A DNA stretch of 64,000 nt from Flavobacteriales bacterium (GCA_026129465.1 JAHCIA010000001.1:2117964-2181963); one strand, 5' to 3'; numbered from the stretch's first letter, positions 1 to 8,155 are shown. Notes: generated by a model from the letters alone, not told the origin. Numbers and translations: made by a program.

Positions 1-341
1 AGGAAGCGGTCGATGAAGCCATACGAGGTGCGCGGCCTGGCCACGGTCACCATCAGCAGGGCCTGGTCCAGATTGGCGGCGATCACGTGCTTGTGGTGGC
101 TCAGGTTCACACTGCGACGCACCAGGTAGTTGCGGCGGTCGTGCAGGTCGGTGATGGCCCCGGGCTGCTCCGCGTCCACCTGATGCTCGAAGTCCACCCG
201 GTCGCCCACGGCCAGCGGGTTGGTGCTTTTCCAGCCCTTGATCCGCAAGGCCCCTTTGGCCACACAATCGTGCAGCGATCCGTCGTCGCCGCGCACGAGA
301 TAGCGGCTGCCGGTGCTGCGCATCACTAGGCCGGTGGGCAT
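1..341 (-). CDS. rsgA: Ribosome small subunit-dependent GTPase A, N-terminal part (cut by window edge)
   Basis: RsgA (YjeQ) is a circularly permuted GTPase that helps late maturation of the 30S subunit. Only the first ~113 residues lie in the window. Reading from the ATG at 341 the protein begins MPTGLVMRSTGSRYLV, the start of the N-terminal OB-fold; further on DRVDFE and the segment VIAANLDQALLMVTV match the family's approach to the GTPase domain. The G motifs lie beyond position 1. It is divergent from gldA. A TAnnTTTG-like promoter (TTACTTTG) ends only 5 nt before the ATG, so the transcript may be leaderless. Identity rests on the N-domain only, but the pattern is characteristic. Confidence 0.85.
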   Translation of the reverse strand, partial: MPTGLVMRSTGSRYLVRGDDGSLHDCVAKGALRIKGWKSTNPLAVGDRVDFEHQVDAEQPGAITDLHDRRNYLVRRSVNLSHHKHVIAANLDQALLMVTVARPRTSYGFIDRF

Positions 342-346
342 GGAGG

Positions 347-354
347 CAAAGTAA
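347..354 (-). promoter_or_regulatory. Putative -7 promoter element of rsgA
   Basis: On the minus strand TTACTTTG is one mismatch from the Bacteroidota -7 consensus TAnnTTTG and is followed by CCTCC and the rsgA ATG. The transcription start would fall at or next to the start codon. I see no clear -33 TTG. Confidence 0.45.
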
Positions 355-370
355 GGGGTGGCAGGGTGGT

Positions 371-428
371 CGGATGTTGAAGAAGTTGAGGGGTTGAAGG
401 TCGAGTGACGTGGACCAACCTTCAACCG
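371..428. repeat. Heptad-based inverted repeat between rsgA and gldA
   Basis: A perfect 10-bp inverted repeat, GGTTGAAGGT at 392-401 and ACCTTCAACC at 418-427, has a 16-nt loop. The left arm continues leftwards in further GTTGA units (375-390). Units of about 7 nt (GGTTGAA, GGTCGAG, GGTTGGT) resemble those of the element inside mfd. It lies in a divergent promoter region, so it could also affect rsgA and gldA expression. Confidence 0.6.
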
Positions 429-460
429 GCATAGGACCGTGCGGTGGCCCGACCTCCAAC

Positions 461-468
461 TACCTTCG
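461..468 (+). promoter_or_regulatory. Putative -7 promoter element of gldA
   Basis: TACCTTCG fits TAnnTTTG with one change and ends 5 nt before the gldA ATG, which predicts a leaderless or nearly leaderless mRNA. Confidence 0.45.
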
Positions 469-473
469 CCACC

Positions 474-1391
474 ATGTCCATCAGTGTCAGCCACATCACC
501 AAGCGTTACGGCGCCCAAAAAGCGCTGGACGACGTCTCCTTCGAGATCGGCGCCGGCGAAGTGGTCGGCTTCCTCGGGCCCAATGGCGCGGGGAAGAGCA
601 CGATGATGAAGATCCTCACCTGCTTCCTGCCACCTACCAACGGTGTGGCCACGGTCTGCGGTCACGACATCCGCACGCACAGCATGGAGGTGCGGCGCCA
701 GGTGGGCTACCTGCCGGAACACAACCCGCTCTACCTGGACCTGTATGTGCACGAGTACCTGCGCTTCGTGGCGGGCATCCACGGCCTGCGCGACCGGGCC
801 GAACGTGTGAAGCGCATGGTTGACATGGTGGGGCTCGGGCGCGAGCAGCACAAGCGCATCGGTCAACTGAGCAAGGGCTACCGCCAGCGCGTGGGCCTGG
901 CGCAGGCCATGATCCATGACCCGCAGGTGCTCATACTCGACGAGCCCACCAGCGGCCTTGACCCCAACCAACTCGCGGAGGTCCGCACCTTGATCCGTGA
1001 CATCGGCCGCGAGCGCACCGTGATGCTCAGCACGCACATCATGCAGGAAGTGGAGGCCATCTGCGGCCGGGTCATCATCATCGACCGCGGGCGCGTGGTG
1101 GCGGATGAACAGGCCAGCACCCTGCGCGGCGGTCATGTGCAGCGGGCCGCGCTGGAAGTGGAATTCGATGGCGAGGTGCACGCCAACGACCTGCGTTCCA
1201 TCGCCGGCGTGCTTCAGGCGCAGCGTGGAGAAGGCGCCGCCTGGCTCCTGGCCCACGACGCCGCGCAGGACATCCGCCCGGCGGTGTTCCAATTCGCGGT
1301 GGACCGCGGCCGCAAGGTGCTGGGCATGCGCAAGGCCGAACGCGGCCTCGAAGAGGTCTTCAAGGAGCTCACCGCCAGGGGCCGCTCCTGA
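474..1391 (+). CDS. gldA: ABC transporter ATP-binding protein, GldA type
   Basis: Cytoplasmic ATPase subunit of an ABC transporter. In Bacteroidota this subfamily includes GldA, which with GldF and GldG is needed for gliding in Flavobacterium johnsoniae. The 305-aa product shows Walker A GPNGAGKST near residue 36, the signature LSKGYRQRV near 135, Walker B LILDEPTSGLDPNQ near 152 and the H-loop STHIMQEVEAI. The C-terminal ~90 residues form the usual accessory region. I chose the ATG at 474 (MSISVSHITKRYG) over the ATG at 444 because it matches the family start and directly follows the promoter motif. The permease partners GldF/GldG are not adjacent. Specificity beyond the ABC family is inferred. 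Confidence 0.85.
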   Translation: MSISVSHITKRYGAQKALDDVSFEIGAGEVVGFLGPNGAGKSTMMKILTCFLPPTNGVATVCGHDIRTHSMEVRRQVGYLPEHNPLYLDLYVHEYLRFVAGIHGLRDRAERVKRMVDMVGLGREQHKRIGQLSKGYRQRVGLAQAMIHDPQVLILDEPTSGLDPNQLAEVRTLIRDIGRERTVMLSTHIMQEVEAICGRVIIIDRGRVVADEQASTLRGGHVQRAALEVEFDGEVHANDLRSIAGVLQAQRGEGAAWLLAHDAAQDIRPAVFQFAVDRGRKVLGMRKAERGLEEVFKELTARGRS

Positions 1392-1401
1392 CCGGCCAGC
1401 C

Positions 1402-1974
1402 TTAGAATTTGTAGGACAGGCCCAGGTTGGCCGTGGCGATGCCGTAGCCGAGTTCCATATGCGCGCCAAGGCTTTCCGTGAAGTAGTAGCGCGCGCCGAT
1501 GAAACCCGTGAGCGCCATGCCACTGCCTGCGCTGGAGCGCACCACCGGGAAGCCTGATGGGTAGGTGGTGTTGTCCTTCCACTTCACACTGTTGTAGCTC
1601 AGCAGCAGACCGCCGTACAGGTCCAGCTGGTCCACATCGTGCCAGGTGTTGTAGTGCCAGGCGCCGCGCACACCCAGGATCAGGTAGGTCCAGCTCCAAT
1701 CGTACTCGAAACCCGGCCCCGAATAGCGGTTCGCCAGGGTCTTGTAGCCCAGGTAGCCACCCAGTCCCAATTCACCCGGCCCCAATCTGGTGATGCCCTT
1801 CTCGTAACTCAGTCCCAGGGCGGGTGTCTGCGAGGTGTAGGCGGAGGATGCGCCATAGTATCCCCCGATGCCCACGCTCGCACTGAGCACGTTCGTGCCC
1901 ACATCGAAACTCTGGGCCTGGGTCATGGCGGAGGCGAGGAACAGGGTCGCGCCAAGGATGCGGAGGGATCTCAT
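1402..1974 (-). CDS. Small outer-membrane beta-barrel protein
   Basis: A 190-aa protein starting at the ATG at 1974 with a signal peptide ([20 protein letters not shown]). The mature part alternates short glycine- and aromatic-rich strands ([28 protein letters not shown]) and ends in SYKF, a terminal aromatic typical of outer-membrane barrels. I infer a small porin-like or OmpW/OmpA-barrel type protein; the substrate or role is unknown. It converges on gldA with a 10-nt gap and diverges from metK. A TAAACTTG sequence on the minus strand (2020 to 2013) may be its promoter. Confidence 0.7.
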   Translation of the reverse strand: MRSLRILGATLFLASAMTQAQSFDVGTNVLSASVGIGGYYGASSAYTSQTPALGLSYEKGITRLGPGELGLGGYLGYKTLANRYSGPGFEYDWSWTYLILGVRGAWHYNTWHDVDQLDLYGGLLLSYNSVKWKDNTTYPSGFPVVRSSAGSGMALTGFIGARYYFTESLGAHMELGYGIATANLGLSYKF

Positions 1975-2086
1975 CGGTGTCGGTGGTTGGTGGTCGGGGA
2001 TCTTCGTGACGGCAAGTTTAGGGTGCTGCCGCGAAAGCCGCATCCGCGCCAAACCTGTTCCTTTGCGGCCCGAAAGGAACCGATCG

Positions 2087-3379
2087 ATGCCCTACCTCTT
2101 CACCTCCGAATCCGTCAGCGAAGGTCACCCGGACAAGGTCGCCGACCAGATCAGTGACGCCCTCATCGACCACTTCCTCGCCTTCGACCCGCAGAGCAAG
2201 GTGGCCTGCGAAACACTCGTCACCACCGGGCAGGTGGTGCTGGCCGGCGAGGTGAAGAGCAAAGCTTACCTGGACGTGCAGGAGATCGCCCGCGAGGTGA
2301 TCGAACGCATAGGCTACACCCGCAGCGAGTACATGTTCGAGGCCCGTTCCTGCGGGGTGCTCAGCGCCATCCATGAGCAAAGCCCCGATATCAACCAGGG
2401 CGTGGAGCGGCGGAAGCCCGAGGAGCAAGGCGCCGGCGACCAGGGCATGATGTTCGGCTACGCCTGCCGCGAAACGGACAACTACATGCCGCTGGCCCTG
2501 GAGATGAGCCATCTGCTGCTGAGCGAACTGGCCGCCATCCGCCGCGAAAGCAAGGTGATGACCTACCTGCGGCCCGACTCCAAGAGCCAGGTGACCATCG
2601 AGTACACCGACGACCACCGACCCCGGCGCATCGACGCCATCGTGGTGAGCACCCAGCACGACGAGTTCATCAAGCCCAAAGGCTCCGGCAAGAGTGCGGC
2701 CGCTGCCGCCGAAAAAGCCATGGGCGAGCGGATCAGGCAGGATGTCATCGGCATCCTCATTCCCCGCGTGAAGAAGAAACTGCCCAAGCGTGTGCAGGCC
2801 CTCTTCAACGACCGCATCACCTACCACATCAACCCCACGGGCAAGTTCGTCATCGGCGGGCCGCATGGCGACACGGGCCTCACCGGGCGCAAGATCATCG
2901 TGGACACTTACGGCGGCAAGGGCGCGCACGGTGGCGGCGCCTTCAGCGGCAAGGACCCCAGCAAGGTGGACCGCAGCGCCGCCTACGCCACGCGCCACAT
3001 CGCCAAAAACCTGGTGGCCGGCGGCGTGTGCGACGAAGTGCTGGTGCAGGTGGCCTACGCCATCGGTGTGGCCAGGCCCGTGGGCCTCTTCGTGAACACC
3101 TACGGCACCGCCAAGGTGAAGATGACCGACGGGCAGATCGCCGATGTCATCGGCCGGATGAAGGAGTTCGACATGCGGCCGTACTTCATCGAGCAGCGCT
3201 TCAAGCTTCGCACGCCCATCTACAGCGAAACGGCCGCTTACGGGCACATGGGCCGCAAGCCCGTCACGGTCACCAAGAAATTCGAGAACGCCGGGCAGAA
3301 GACCGAGGTGAAAGTGACACTTTTTCCCTGGGAAGACACCACCGCCGTGGGTGCGGTGAAGAAGGCTTTCGGGCTTTGA
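2087..3379 (+). CDS. metK: S-adenosylmethionine synthetase
   Basis: Makes S-adenosylmethionine from methionine and ATP in the cytoplasm. The 430-aa protein begins [17 protein letters not shown], contains the signature [12 protein letters not shown] near residue 115 and the glycine-rich phosphate-binding loop [15 protein letters not shown] near 276. It is somewhat longer than the ~384-aa E. coli enzyme, as is usual in Bacteroidota. The ATG at 2087 is preceded by a purine-rich GAAAGGAA ribosome-binding site, and a TTCCTTTG motif (2058-2065) is a candidate -7 element. Monocistronic as far as can be seen; no SAM riboswitch is apparent upstream. Confidence 0.97.
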   Translation: MPYLFTSESVSEGHPDKVADQISDALIDHFLAFDPQSKVACETLVTTGQVVLAGEVKSKAYLDVQEIAREVIERIGYTRSEYMFEARSCGVLSAIHEQSPDINQGVERRKPEEQGAGDQGMMFGYACRETDNYMPLALEMSHLLLSELAAIRRESKVMTYLRPDSKSQVTIEYTDDHRPRRIDAIVVSTQHDEFIKPKGSGKSAAAAAEKAMGERIRQDVIGILIPRVKKKLPKRVQALFNDRITYHINPTGKFVIGGPHGDTGLTGRKIIVDTYGGKGAHGGGAFSGKDPSKVDRSAAYATRHIAKNLVAGGVCDEVLVQVAYAIGVARPVGLFVNTYGTAKVKMTDGQIADVIGRMKEFDMRPYFIEQRFKLRTPIYSETAAYGHMGRKPVTVTKKFENAGQKTEVKVTLFPWEDTTAVGAVKKAFGL

Positions 3380-3459
3380 GGGGGAGCATGGTGTGGAGCA
3401 TCCGCACCAGGCCCCACCCGATCTCCAACCCCTCAAGTTCCCACCTGCGACCTCCCCCC
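3380..3459. repeat. Degenerate heptad repeat element between metK and rplU
   Basis: On the minus strand 3416-3455 reads as consecutive ~7-nt units (AGGTCGC, AGGTGGG, AACTTGA, GGGGTTG, GAGATCG). The region is closed by short complementary ends (GGGGGAG at 3380-3386, CTCCCCC near 3452-3458). It resembles the elements at 371-428, 8446-8540 and inside mfd but is more decayed. Confidence 0.4.
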
Positions 3460-3461
3460 TT

Positions 3462-3491
3462 TTGCCCGATCCGCGCCGAACCCTACATTTG
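3462..3491 (+). promoter_or_regulatory. Bacteroidota-type promoter of rplU-rpmA
   Basis: TTG at 3462-3464 and TACATTTG at 3484-3491, separated by 19 nt, are a textbook match to the Bacteroidota -33/-7 consensus. The start codon is 24 nt downstream. Confidence 0.8.
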
Positions 3492-3515
3492 CAGCCCATT
3501 TTCCCGAAAGGACCC

Positions 3516-4037
3516 ATGTACGCCATTGTCGACATCGCCGGCCAGCAGTTCAAAGTGACGCAGGCCCAGAAACTGAAGGTGCACCGCCTCGAAGCCGAGG
3601 AAGGCAAGCACATCGAACTGGACCAGGTGCTGCTGGTGAGCGACGGCAAGACCGTGACCGTGGGCACCCCCATGGTGGACGGCGCCCGCATCGCCGCCAA
3701 GGTGCTCTCCCACGGCAAGGGCGACAAAGTGCTGGTGTTCAAGAAGAAGCGCCGCAAGGGATACCAAAAGCTGAATGGCCACCGCCAGGCCCTCACCGAG
3801 ATCTGGATCGAGGCCATTTTGGGCAAGGGCGAGAAGTTCGACGCCAGCAAGAGCAGCGCCCCCAAGGCGGCCGTGAAGGCTGAACCCGCCAAGAAGGCCG
3901 TGAAGAAGGCGGCTCCGAAGGCCGAGGTGGAAGCCCCTGCCAAGAAGGCCCCGGCGAAGAAGACGGCCGCCAAGAAGGCAGCGCCCAAGAAAGCGGCCGC
4001 CAAGAAGGCCGCTCCGAAGAAGGACAACAAGAAGTAA
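3516..4037 (+). CDS. rplU: 50S ribosomal protein L21 with a long Lys/Ala-rich C-terminal tail
   Basis: L21 binds 23S rRNA domains in the large subunit. Residues 1-~103 are the canonical protein (MYAIVDIAGQQFKV at the start, FKKKRRKGYQKLNGH near 75-89, conserved QALTEIWIEAI). From about residue 108 there is a ~65-residue tail made of AKKA/APKKA units, giving 173 aa against ~103 in E. coli. The tail resembles histone H1-like sequence. The ATG at 3516 has an upstream AAAGGA ribosome-binding site and a strong promoter. Cotranscribed with rpmA (54-nt gap). Confidence 0.95.
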   Translation: MYAIVDIAGQQFKVTQAQKLKVHRLEAEEGKHIELDQVLLVSDGKTVTVGTPMVDGARIAAKVLSHGKGDKVLVFKKKRRKGYQKLNGHRQALTEIWIEAILGKGEKFDASKSSAPKAAVKAEPAKKAVKKAAPKAEVEAPAKKAPAKKTAAKKAAPKKAAAKKAAPKKDNKK

Positions 4038-4091
4038 CCAGCAAGATCTCCGCTACCCCGGGCCCGGCCCGGCATGACAACCCTTGAAGCC

Positions 4092-4355
4092 ATGGCACAC
4101 AAGAAAGGTGAAGGCAGTACCCGCAACGGGCGCGAATCGCATTCGAAGCGCCTGGGTGTGAAGATCTACGGTGGCCAGAAGGCCGTGGCCGGCAACATCA
4201 TCGTGCGCCAGCGTGGCACCAAGCACCACCCCGGCAAGAACGTGGACATCGGCGTGGACCACACCCTGTTCGCCACGGCCGACGGCATCGTCACCTTCCG
4301 CCTCACCCGCGGCCAGCGCAGTGTGGTGAGCGTGGAGCCCGCCGAAAACAACTGA
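4092..4355 (+). CDS. rpmA: 50S ribosomal protein L27
   Basis: L27 sits near the peptidyl-transferase centre. The 87-aa protein starts [16 protein letters not shown] at the ATG at 4092; the alternative upstream start (4074) would add six residues not found in the family. There is no cleavable N-terminal extension of the Firmicutes type. It ends just before a strong intrinsic terminator, and with rplU forms the usual two-gene operon. Confidence 0.97.
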   Translation: MAHKKGEGSTRNGRESHSKRLGVKIYGGQKAVAGNIIVRQRGTKHHPGKNVDIGVDHTLFATADGIVTFRLTRGQRSVVSVEPAENN

Positions 4356-4372
4356 TCCCCACCCTCTGCTGG

Positions 4373-4405
4373 AAGCCCCGTACCCCAAGTGGGACGGGGC
4401 TTTCG
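4373..4405 (+). terminator. Intrinsic terminator after rpmA
   Basis: A 9-bp perfect stem (AAGCCCCGT at 4373-4381 with ACGGGGCTT at 4394-4402) encloses a 12-nt loop that can itself pair CCC/GGG, followed by TTTCGCTTT. The trailing T-rich part overlaps the -33 region of the serS promoter. Confidence 0.85.
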
Positions 4406-4406
4406 C

Positions 4407-4436
4407 TTTGGTGCCCACACCGCCCGGCTACCTTTG
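4407..4436 (+). promoter_or_regulatory. Bacteroidota-type promoter of serS operon
   Basis: TTTG at 4407-4410 and TACCTTTG at 4429-4436 with an 18-nt spacer match the -33/-7 consensus. The serS ATG follows 25 nt later. Confidence 0.75.
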
Positions 4437-4461
4437 CCGCCAACGACCACCGACGCCCGCC

Positions 4462-5736
4462 ATGCTGGAGACCAACTTCCTCAGGACCCGCCGCACGGAA
4501 GCCATTGAACGCCTTGCCAAGCGCCACATCGATGCGGAAGCCCTGGTGGACCGCGCCTTGGCCCTGGACGATGCCCGGCGCGGCGCCCAGACCGGGATGG
4601 ACGCCCTCCTCCAGGAATTGAACGGCCTGAGCCGCTCCATCGGCGAACTGATGAAGGCCGGCAAGAAGGAGGAGGCTGAAACCGCCAAGGCACGAAGCAC
4701 CGACCTGAAAGCGCGCTCCCAGGCACTGAAAGAGCAGATGGACGACGCGGAGCAGGCCCTCCACGACCACCTCTGCACCATTCCCAATGCCCCTAACGAC
4801 AAGGTGCCCGCTGGCCGCACGCCCGAGGAGAATGTGGTGGTGGTCCAGGAGGGCGCCCTGCCGGAATTGCCTGCGCAGGCCAAGCCACACTGGGAATTGG
4901 GCGAAGAGTACGGCATTCTGCGCATGGACCTCGGTGTGAAGGTCACCGGCGCGGGCTTCCCGGTGTACCTGGGCCAGGGTGCCAGGCTCCAGCGCGCGCT
5001 CATCGCCTTCTTCCTGGACCGCGCCACGGAAACCGGCTACCAGGAGGTGATCCCGCCACATATGGTGAATGCCGACAGCGCTTTCGCCACCGGACAGCTG
5101 CCCGACAAGGAGGGCCAGATGTACCATGCCACCGCCGACGATCTCTATCTGATCCCCACGGCCGAAGTTCCCATCACCAACCTGTACCGCGACGTGATCC
5201 TGGATCCGGCCGCCCTGCCAGTGAAGCTCGTGGGCTATACGCCATGCTTCCGCCGCGAGGCCGGCAGCTATGGTGCCCATGTGCGCGGCCTCAACCGTGT
5301 GCACCAGTTCGACAAGGTGGAGATCGTGCGCATCGAACGGCCCGAGGACAGCTATGCCGCGCTGGAGGGGATGGTGGAGCACGTGAAAGGCCTGCTGCGC
5401 GCCTTGGAACTCCCCTACCGCCAGCTGCTGCTCTGCGGTGGCGACATGGGCTTCGCCAGCGCGATGACCTACGACATGGAGGTGTGGAGCGCGGCCCAGC
5501 AGCGCTGGTTGGAAGTGAGCAGCATCAGCAACTTCGAGACCTTCCAAAGCAACCGGCTGAAGCTGCGCTACCGGGGCGAGGACCGCAAGCCCCGCCTGGC
5601 CCACACCCTCAATGGCAGTGCGCTGGCCCTGGCCAGGATCGTGGCGGCATTGCTGGAGAACAACCAGGGGCCCGAGGGCATCCGCATCCCGGAAGCGCTG
5701 CGCCCATACACGGGCTTCGACCGCATCACCAAATGA
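4462..5736 (+). CDS. serS: Seryl-tRNA synthetase
   Basis: Class II aminoacyl-tRNA synthetase charging tRNA-Ser in the cytoplasm. The 424-aa protein has an N-terminal helical coiled-coil arm (about residues 25-105, rich in E/K/A), then the catalytic core with motif 2 around CFRREAGSYGAHVRGL and motif 3 around NGSALALARIVAALLENNQ near the end. The ATG at 4462 (MLETNFLRTRRTEAI) is chosen over an upstream GTG at 4408 because it gives the family N-terminus and lies downstream of the promoter. It heads a run of genes with 4-nt ATGA overlaps. Confidence 0.97.
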   Translation: MLETNFLRTRRTEAIERLAKRHIDAEALVDRALALDDARRGAQTGMDALLQELNGLSRSIGELMKAGKKEEAETAKARSTDLKARSQALKEQMDDAEQALHDHLCTIPNAPNDKVPAGRTPEENVVVVQEGALPELPAQAKPHWELGEEYGILRMDLGVKVTGAGFPVYLGQGARLQRALIAFFLDRATETGYQEVIPPHMVNADSAFATGQLPDKEGQMYHATADDLYLIPTAEVPITNLYRDVILDPAALPVKLVGYTPCFRREAGSYGAHVRGLNRVHQFDKVEIVRIERPEDSYAALEGMVEHVKGLLRALELPYRQLLLCGGDMGFASAMTYDMEVWSAAQQRWLEVSSISNFETFQSNRLKLRYRGEDRKPRLAHTLNGSALALARIVAALLENNQGPEGIRIPEALRPYTGFDRITK

Positions 5737-6296
5737 CCTTTCGCGCACGGTCCATGGTCCTGGCCGCGTTGGTGGGGTGCGTGGCACCCACCGCCTGCCG
5801 GCAGGCCGCCGATGCGGAGCAACTGAAGGCCGTGGATGCGATGACCACCCAGGCGGAAGCCGCCGTGCTCACCTTGAACGAACTGGACCGCAGGCGTTAC
5901 GACCGGGCCGATTCACTGTTCCGCGCCACAACGGACCTGTTCGAGAACCGGTTCAACGATACGCTGGGTCGCCAGAGCGCCGAGCAGCTCGGCAACCACT
6001 ACCTGGTGCTGCGCAGCGCCAGGGCCATGGGTTTGGACCACGACCGCGTTTCCACCGAACTCGCCGAAGCCGGCCGCCGGTTGCGGGCCCTGCGCGCCGA
6101 TCTGGCCAAGGGGTTGATGGACCCGGCCAGGGGCGCCACAGCCATCGCCACCGAAAGGTTGCTCCTGAAGGACCTCGACGACAACACCCACCGCTTGATC
6201 GACAACTACCGCGCCCTGCAGCGCGTTTGGGAAGGGCGTCAGGCGCTGGACAGCCTGCTGGCCGATGCCGATCCGGTAACTTCGTACGGACCATGA
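5733..6296 (+). CDS. Hypothetical helical protein, probable lipoprotein
   Basis: 187 aa. The start overlaps the serS stop (ATGA), implying translational coupling. The N-terminus is hydrophobic with a possible lipobox ending in Cys (APTAC near residue 21; an earlier LVGC near 15 is also possible), so it is probably exported and lipid-anchored. The mature part is helical and rich in charged residues, with Leu/Arg heptads (RRLRALRADLAKGL) suggesting a coiled coil. I recognise no family. It precedes an exported TPR protein, so both may act in the envelope. Confidence 0.6.
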   Translation: MTFRARSMVLAALVGCVAPTACRQAADAEQLKAVDAMTTQAEAAVLTLNELDRRRYDRADSLFRATTDLFENRFNDTLGRQSAEQLGNHYLVLRSARAMGLDHDRVSTELAEAGRRLRALRADLAKGLMDPARGATAIATERLLLKDLDDNTHRLIDNYRALQRVWEGRQALDSLLADADPVTSYGP

Positions 6297-8155
6297 TGCG
6301 CCTCGCCTTCCTTCTCGCCCTGGCCTTGGCAGCGACCAGCGCATCGCCAGTGGCCGCGCAACCCGGCACCGATGAACAGCTCGCCGCGCAGTACTACCAG
6401 CAGGGCGACTATGAAAAGGCCGTGCTCTACTTCGAGCGCCTCTACGACCGACAGCCCAGCGACCACTACTACGAGCAGTTGCTGAAGAGCCTGATGGGCC
6501 TGAAGGACTTCGCCGCTGCGGAGAAACTCGTGCGCACCCACCAGAAGAAGCGCGGTGACGATCCCCGATTCCCTGTTGACCTGGGCCAGATACACCGCTT
6601 GAATGGCCAGGAGGACAAGGCCGCCAAGGAATTCGACAAGGCGCTGCGGGCCATGCGCCCCGAACACGGCCACGTGCGCCAGACCGCCAACGCCTTCATG
6701 CGCATCAATGAGTACGACCTGGCGCTGCAGGCCTACGAGCGCGGCCAGCGCATGCTGAAGGACGGCCCGGGCTTCCAGTACGAGATCGCCAACCTCTACG
6801 CCATCAAGGGCGATGTGCAGCGCATGGTCTCGGCCTACCTGGACCTGCTCACCGTGAACGAGGCCTACCTGCAGACCGTGCAGAACGCCCTCACCCGGCA
6901 CATGGAGTTCGAGGTGGCCGACGACCGTTCCGAGCTGCTGCGCACCGAACTCCTGCGCCGCATCCAACGCGATCCACAGCGCACCATATTCCAGGAGCTC
7001 CTCGTGTGGCTCTACATCCAACGCAAGGACCTGGACGCCGCCTTCGTGCAGAGCCTCGCGCTGGACAAGCGCTTCGAGGAAGGAGGCGCCCGCATGATGG
7101 AACTCGCACGCATCGCCCTGGCCAACGACGACCATGGTGTGGCCTTCAAATGCTACGAATACGTGTTGAACCTCGGCCGCAACGACGCCAACTACGTGCA
7201 GGCCCGCATCGGCGCGGTGAAGACACGCCATGCTCAGCTCGCCGCCATGTCCGAGCCGCCGCTGGCCGATCTGCGCGACCTGGACCAGCGCGCCGCGCAG
7301 ACCATCACCGAACTGGGCCTGAACAAGACCACCGTGGAACTGCTGCGCGACCGGGCACAACTGAAAGCCTATCGGCTCGGTGAACATGAGGAGGCCATCG
7401 CCCTGCTGGAGGAAGGCATCGCATTGCCCGCGGTGGACAAGAAGACCCAGGCGCAACTCAAGCTCGACCTGGGTGATATCCACCTGCTGATCGGCGACAT
7501 CTGGGAAGCCTCACTCCTCTATTCACAGGTGGACCTCGACCACAAGTACGATGTGTTGGGCCACGAAGCGCGGCTGCGCAACGCCAAGGTCTCCTTTTAT
7601 GCCGGGGATTTCAATTGGGCACAGGCGCAACTGGGCGTGCTCAAGGCCAGCACCAGCAAGCTCATCGCCAACGACGCACTGGAACTCTCCCTGCGCATCA
7701 CCGACAATGTGGGCCTGGACAGCAACACCACGCCGCTCACCCTCTTCGCACAGGCCGAACTCCTGCGCGTGCAGCACCGCTACGATGAAGCCCTCGCCAT
7801 GCTGGACAGCCTCTCGCGTTCCTTCCCCATCCACGGCATCGGTGACGATGTGCTCTACGAGCGCTACCATATCGACCATGCGCGGCACCGCTATGCCGAT
7901 GCGGCGAAGCATCTGGAAAAGATCCTCGAATTGTACCCGCTGGACATCCTGGTGGACAATGCCCTGCTCGACCTCGGCGTGCTCTACGAAGAACGACTCG
8001 GCGACCGGGAGAAGGCCATGGGCCATTACGAGCGCCTGTTGTTCGAACAGACCGGCAGCATCTTCGTGCCGGAAGCACGTGAGCGTTTCCGGCGGCTCCG
8101 CGGCGACCACCCGCCCGGCGTGCCCACCGGCGGCCACGACCACGGTCACCCATGA
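6293..8155 (+). CDS. Exported tetratricopeptide-repeat protein
   Basis: 620 aa beginning MMRLAFLLALALAATSASP, a signal peptide cut near VAAQ. The mature protein is built of TPR-like helical pairs from end to end (for example QYYQQGDYEKAVLYFERLY, ALQAYERG, DEALAMLDSLSR). It ends in a short His-rich tail (GGHDHGHP) that could bind metal. TPR scaffolds mediate protein-protein contacts; no enzymatic motif is visible. The start overlaps the preceding stop by ATGA and its stop overlaps the next start the same way, so it is part of a coupled operon. Confidence 0.8.
   Translation: MMRLAFLLALALAATSASPVAAQPGTDEQLAAQYYQQGDYEKAVLYFERLYDRQPSDHYYEQLLKSLMGLKDFAAAEKLVRTHQKKRGDDPRFPVDLGQIHRLNGQEDKAAKEFDKALRAMRPEHGHVRQTANAFMRINEYDLALQAYERGQRMLKDGPGFQYEIANLYAIKGDVQRMVSAYLDLLTVNEAYLQTVQNALTRHMEFEVADDRSELLRTELLRRIQRDPQRTIFQELLVWLYIQRKDLDAAFVQSLALDKRFEEGGARMMELARIALANDDHGVAFKCYEYVLNLGRNDANYVQARIGAVKTRHAQLAAMSEPPLADLRDLDQRAAQTITELGLNKTTVELLRDRAQLKAYRLGEHEEAIALLEEGIALPAVDKKTQAQLKLDLGDIHLLIGDIWEASLLYSQVDLDHKYDVLGHEARLRNAKVSFYAGDFNWAQAQLGVLKASTSKLIANDALELSLRITDNVGLDSNTTPLTLFAQAELLRVQHRYDEALAMLDSLSRSFPIHGIGDDVLYERYHIDHARHRYADAAKHLEKILELYPLDILVDNALLDLGVLYEERLGDREKAMGHYERLLFEQTGSIFVPEARERFRRLRGDHPPGVPTGGHDHGHP

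Noticed and set aside
1975-2086. Possible SAM riboswitch upstream of metK
   Set aside because: The gap is only 112 nt, shared with the divergent OMP gene, and I could not draw any known SAM riboswitch fold.
2018-4126. A 702-codon open frame on the minus strand across metK, rplU and the start of rpmA
   Set aside because: It is the antisense shadow of high-GC coding sequence; its translation is low-complexity and metK, rplU and rpmA on the other strand are unambiguous.
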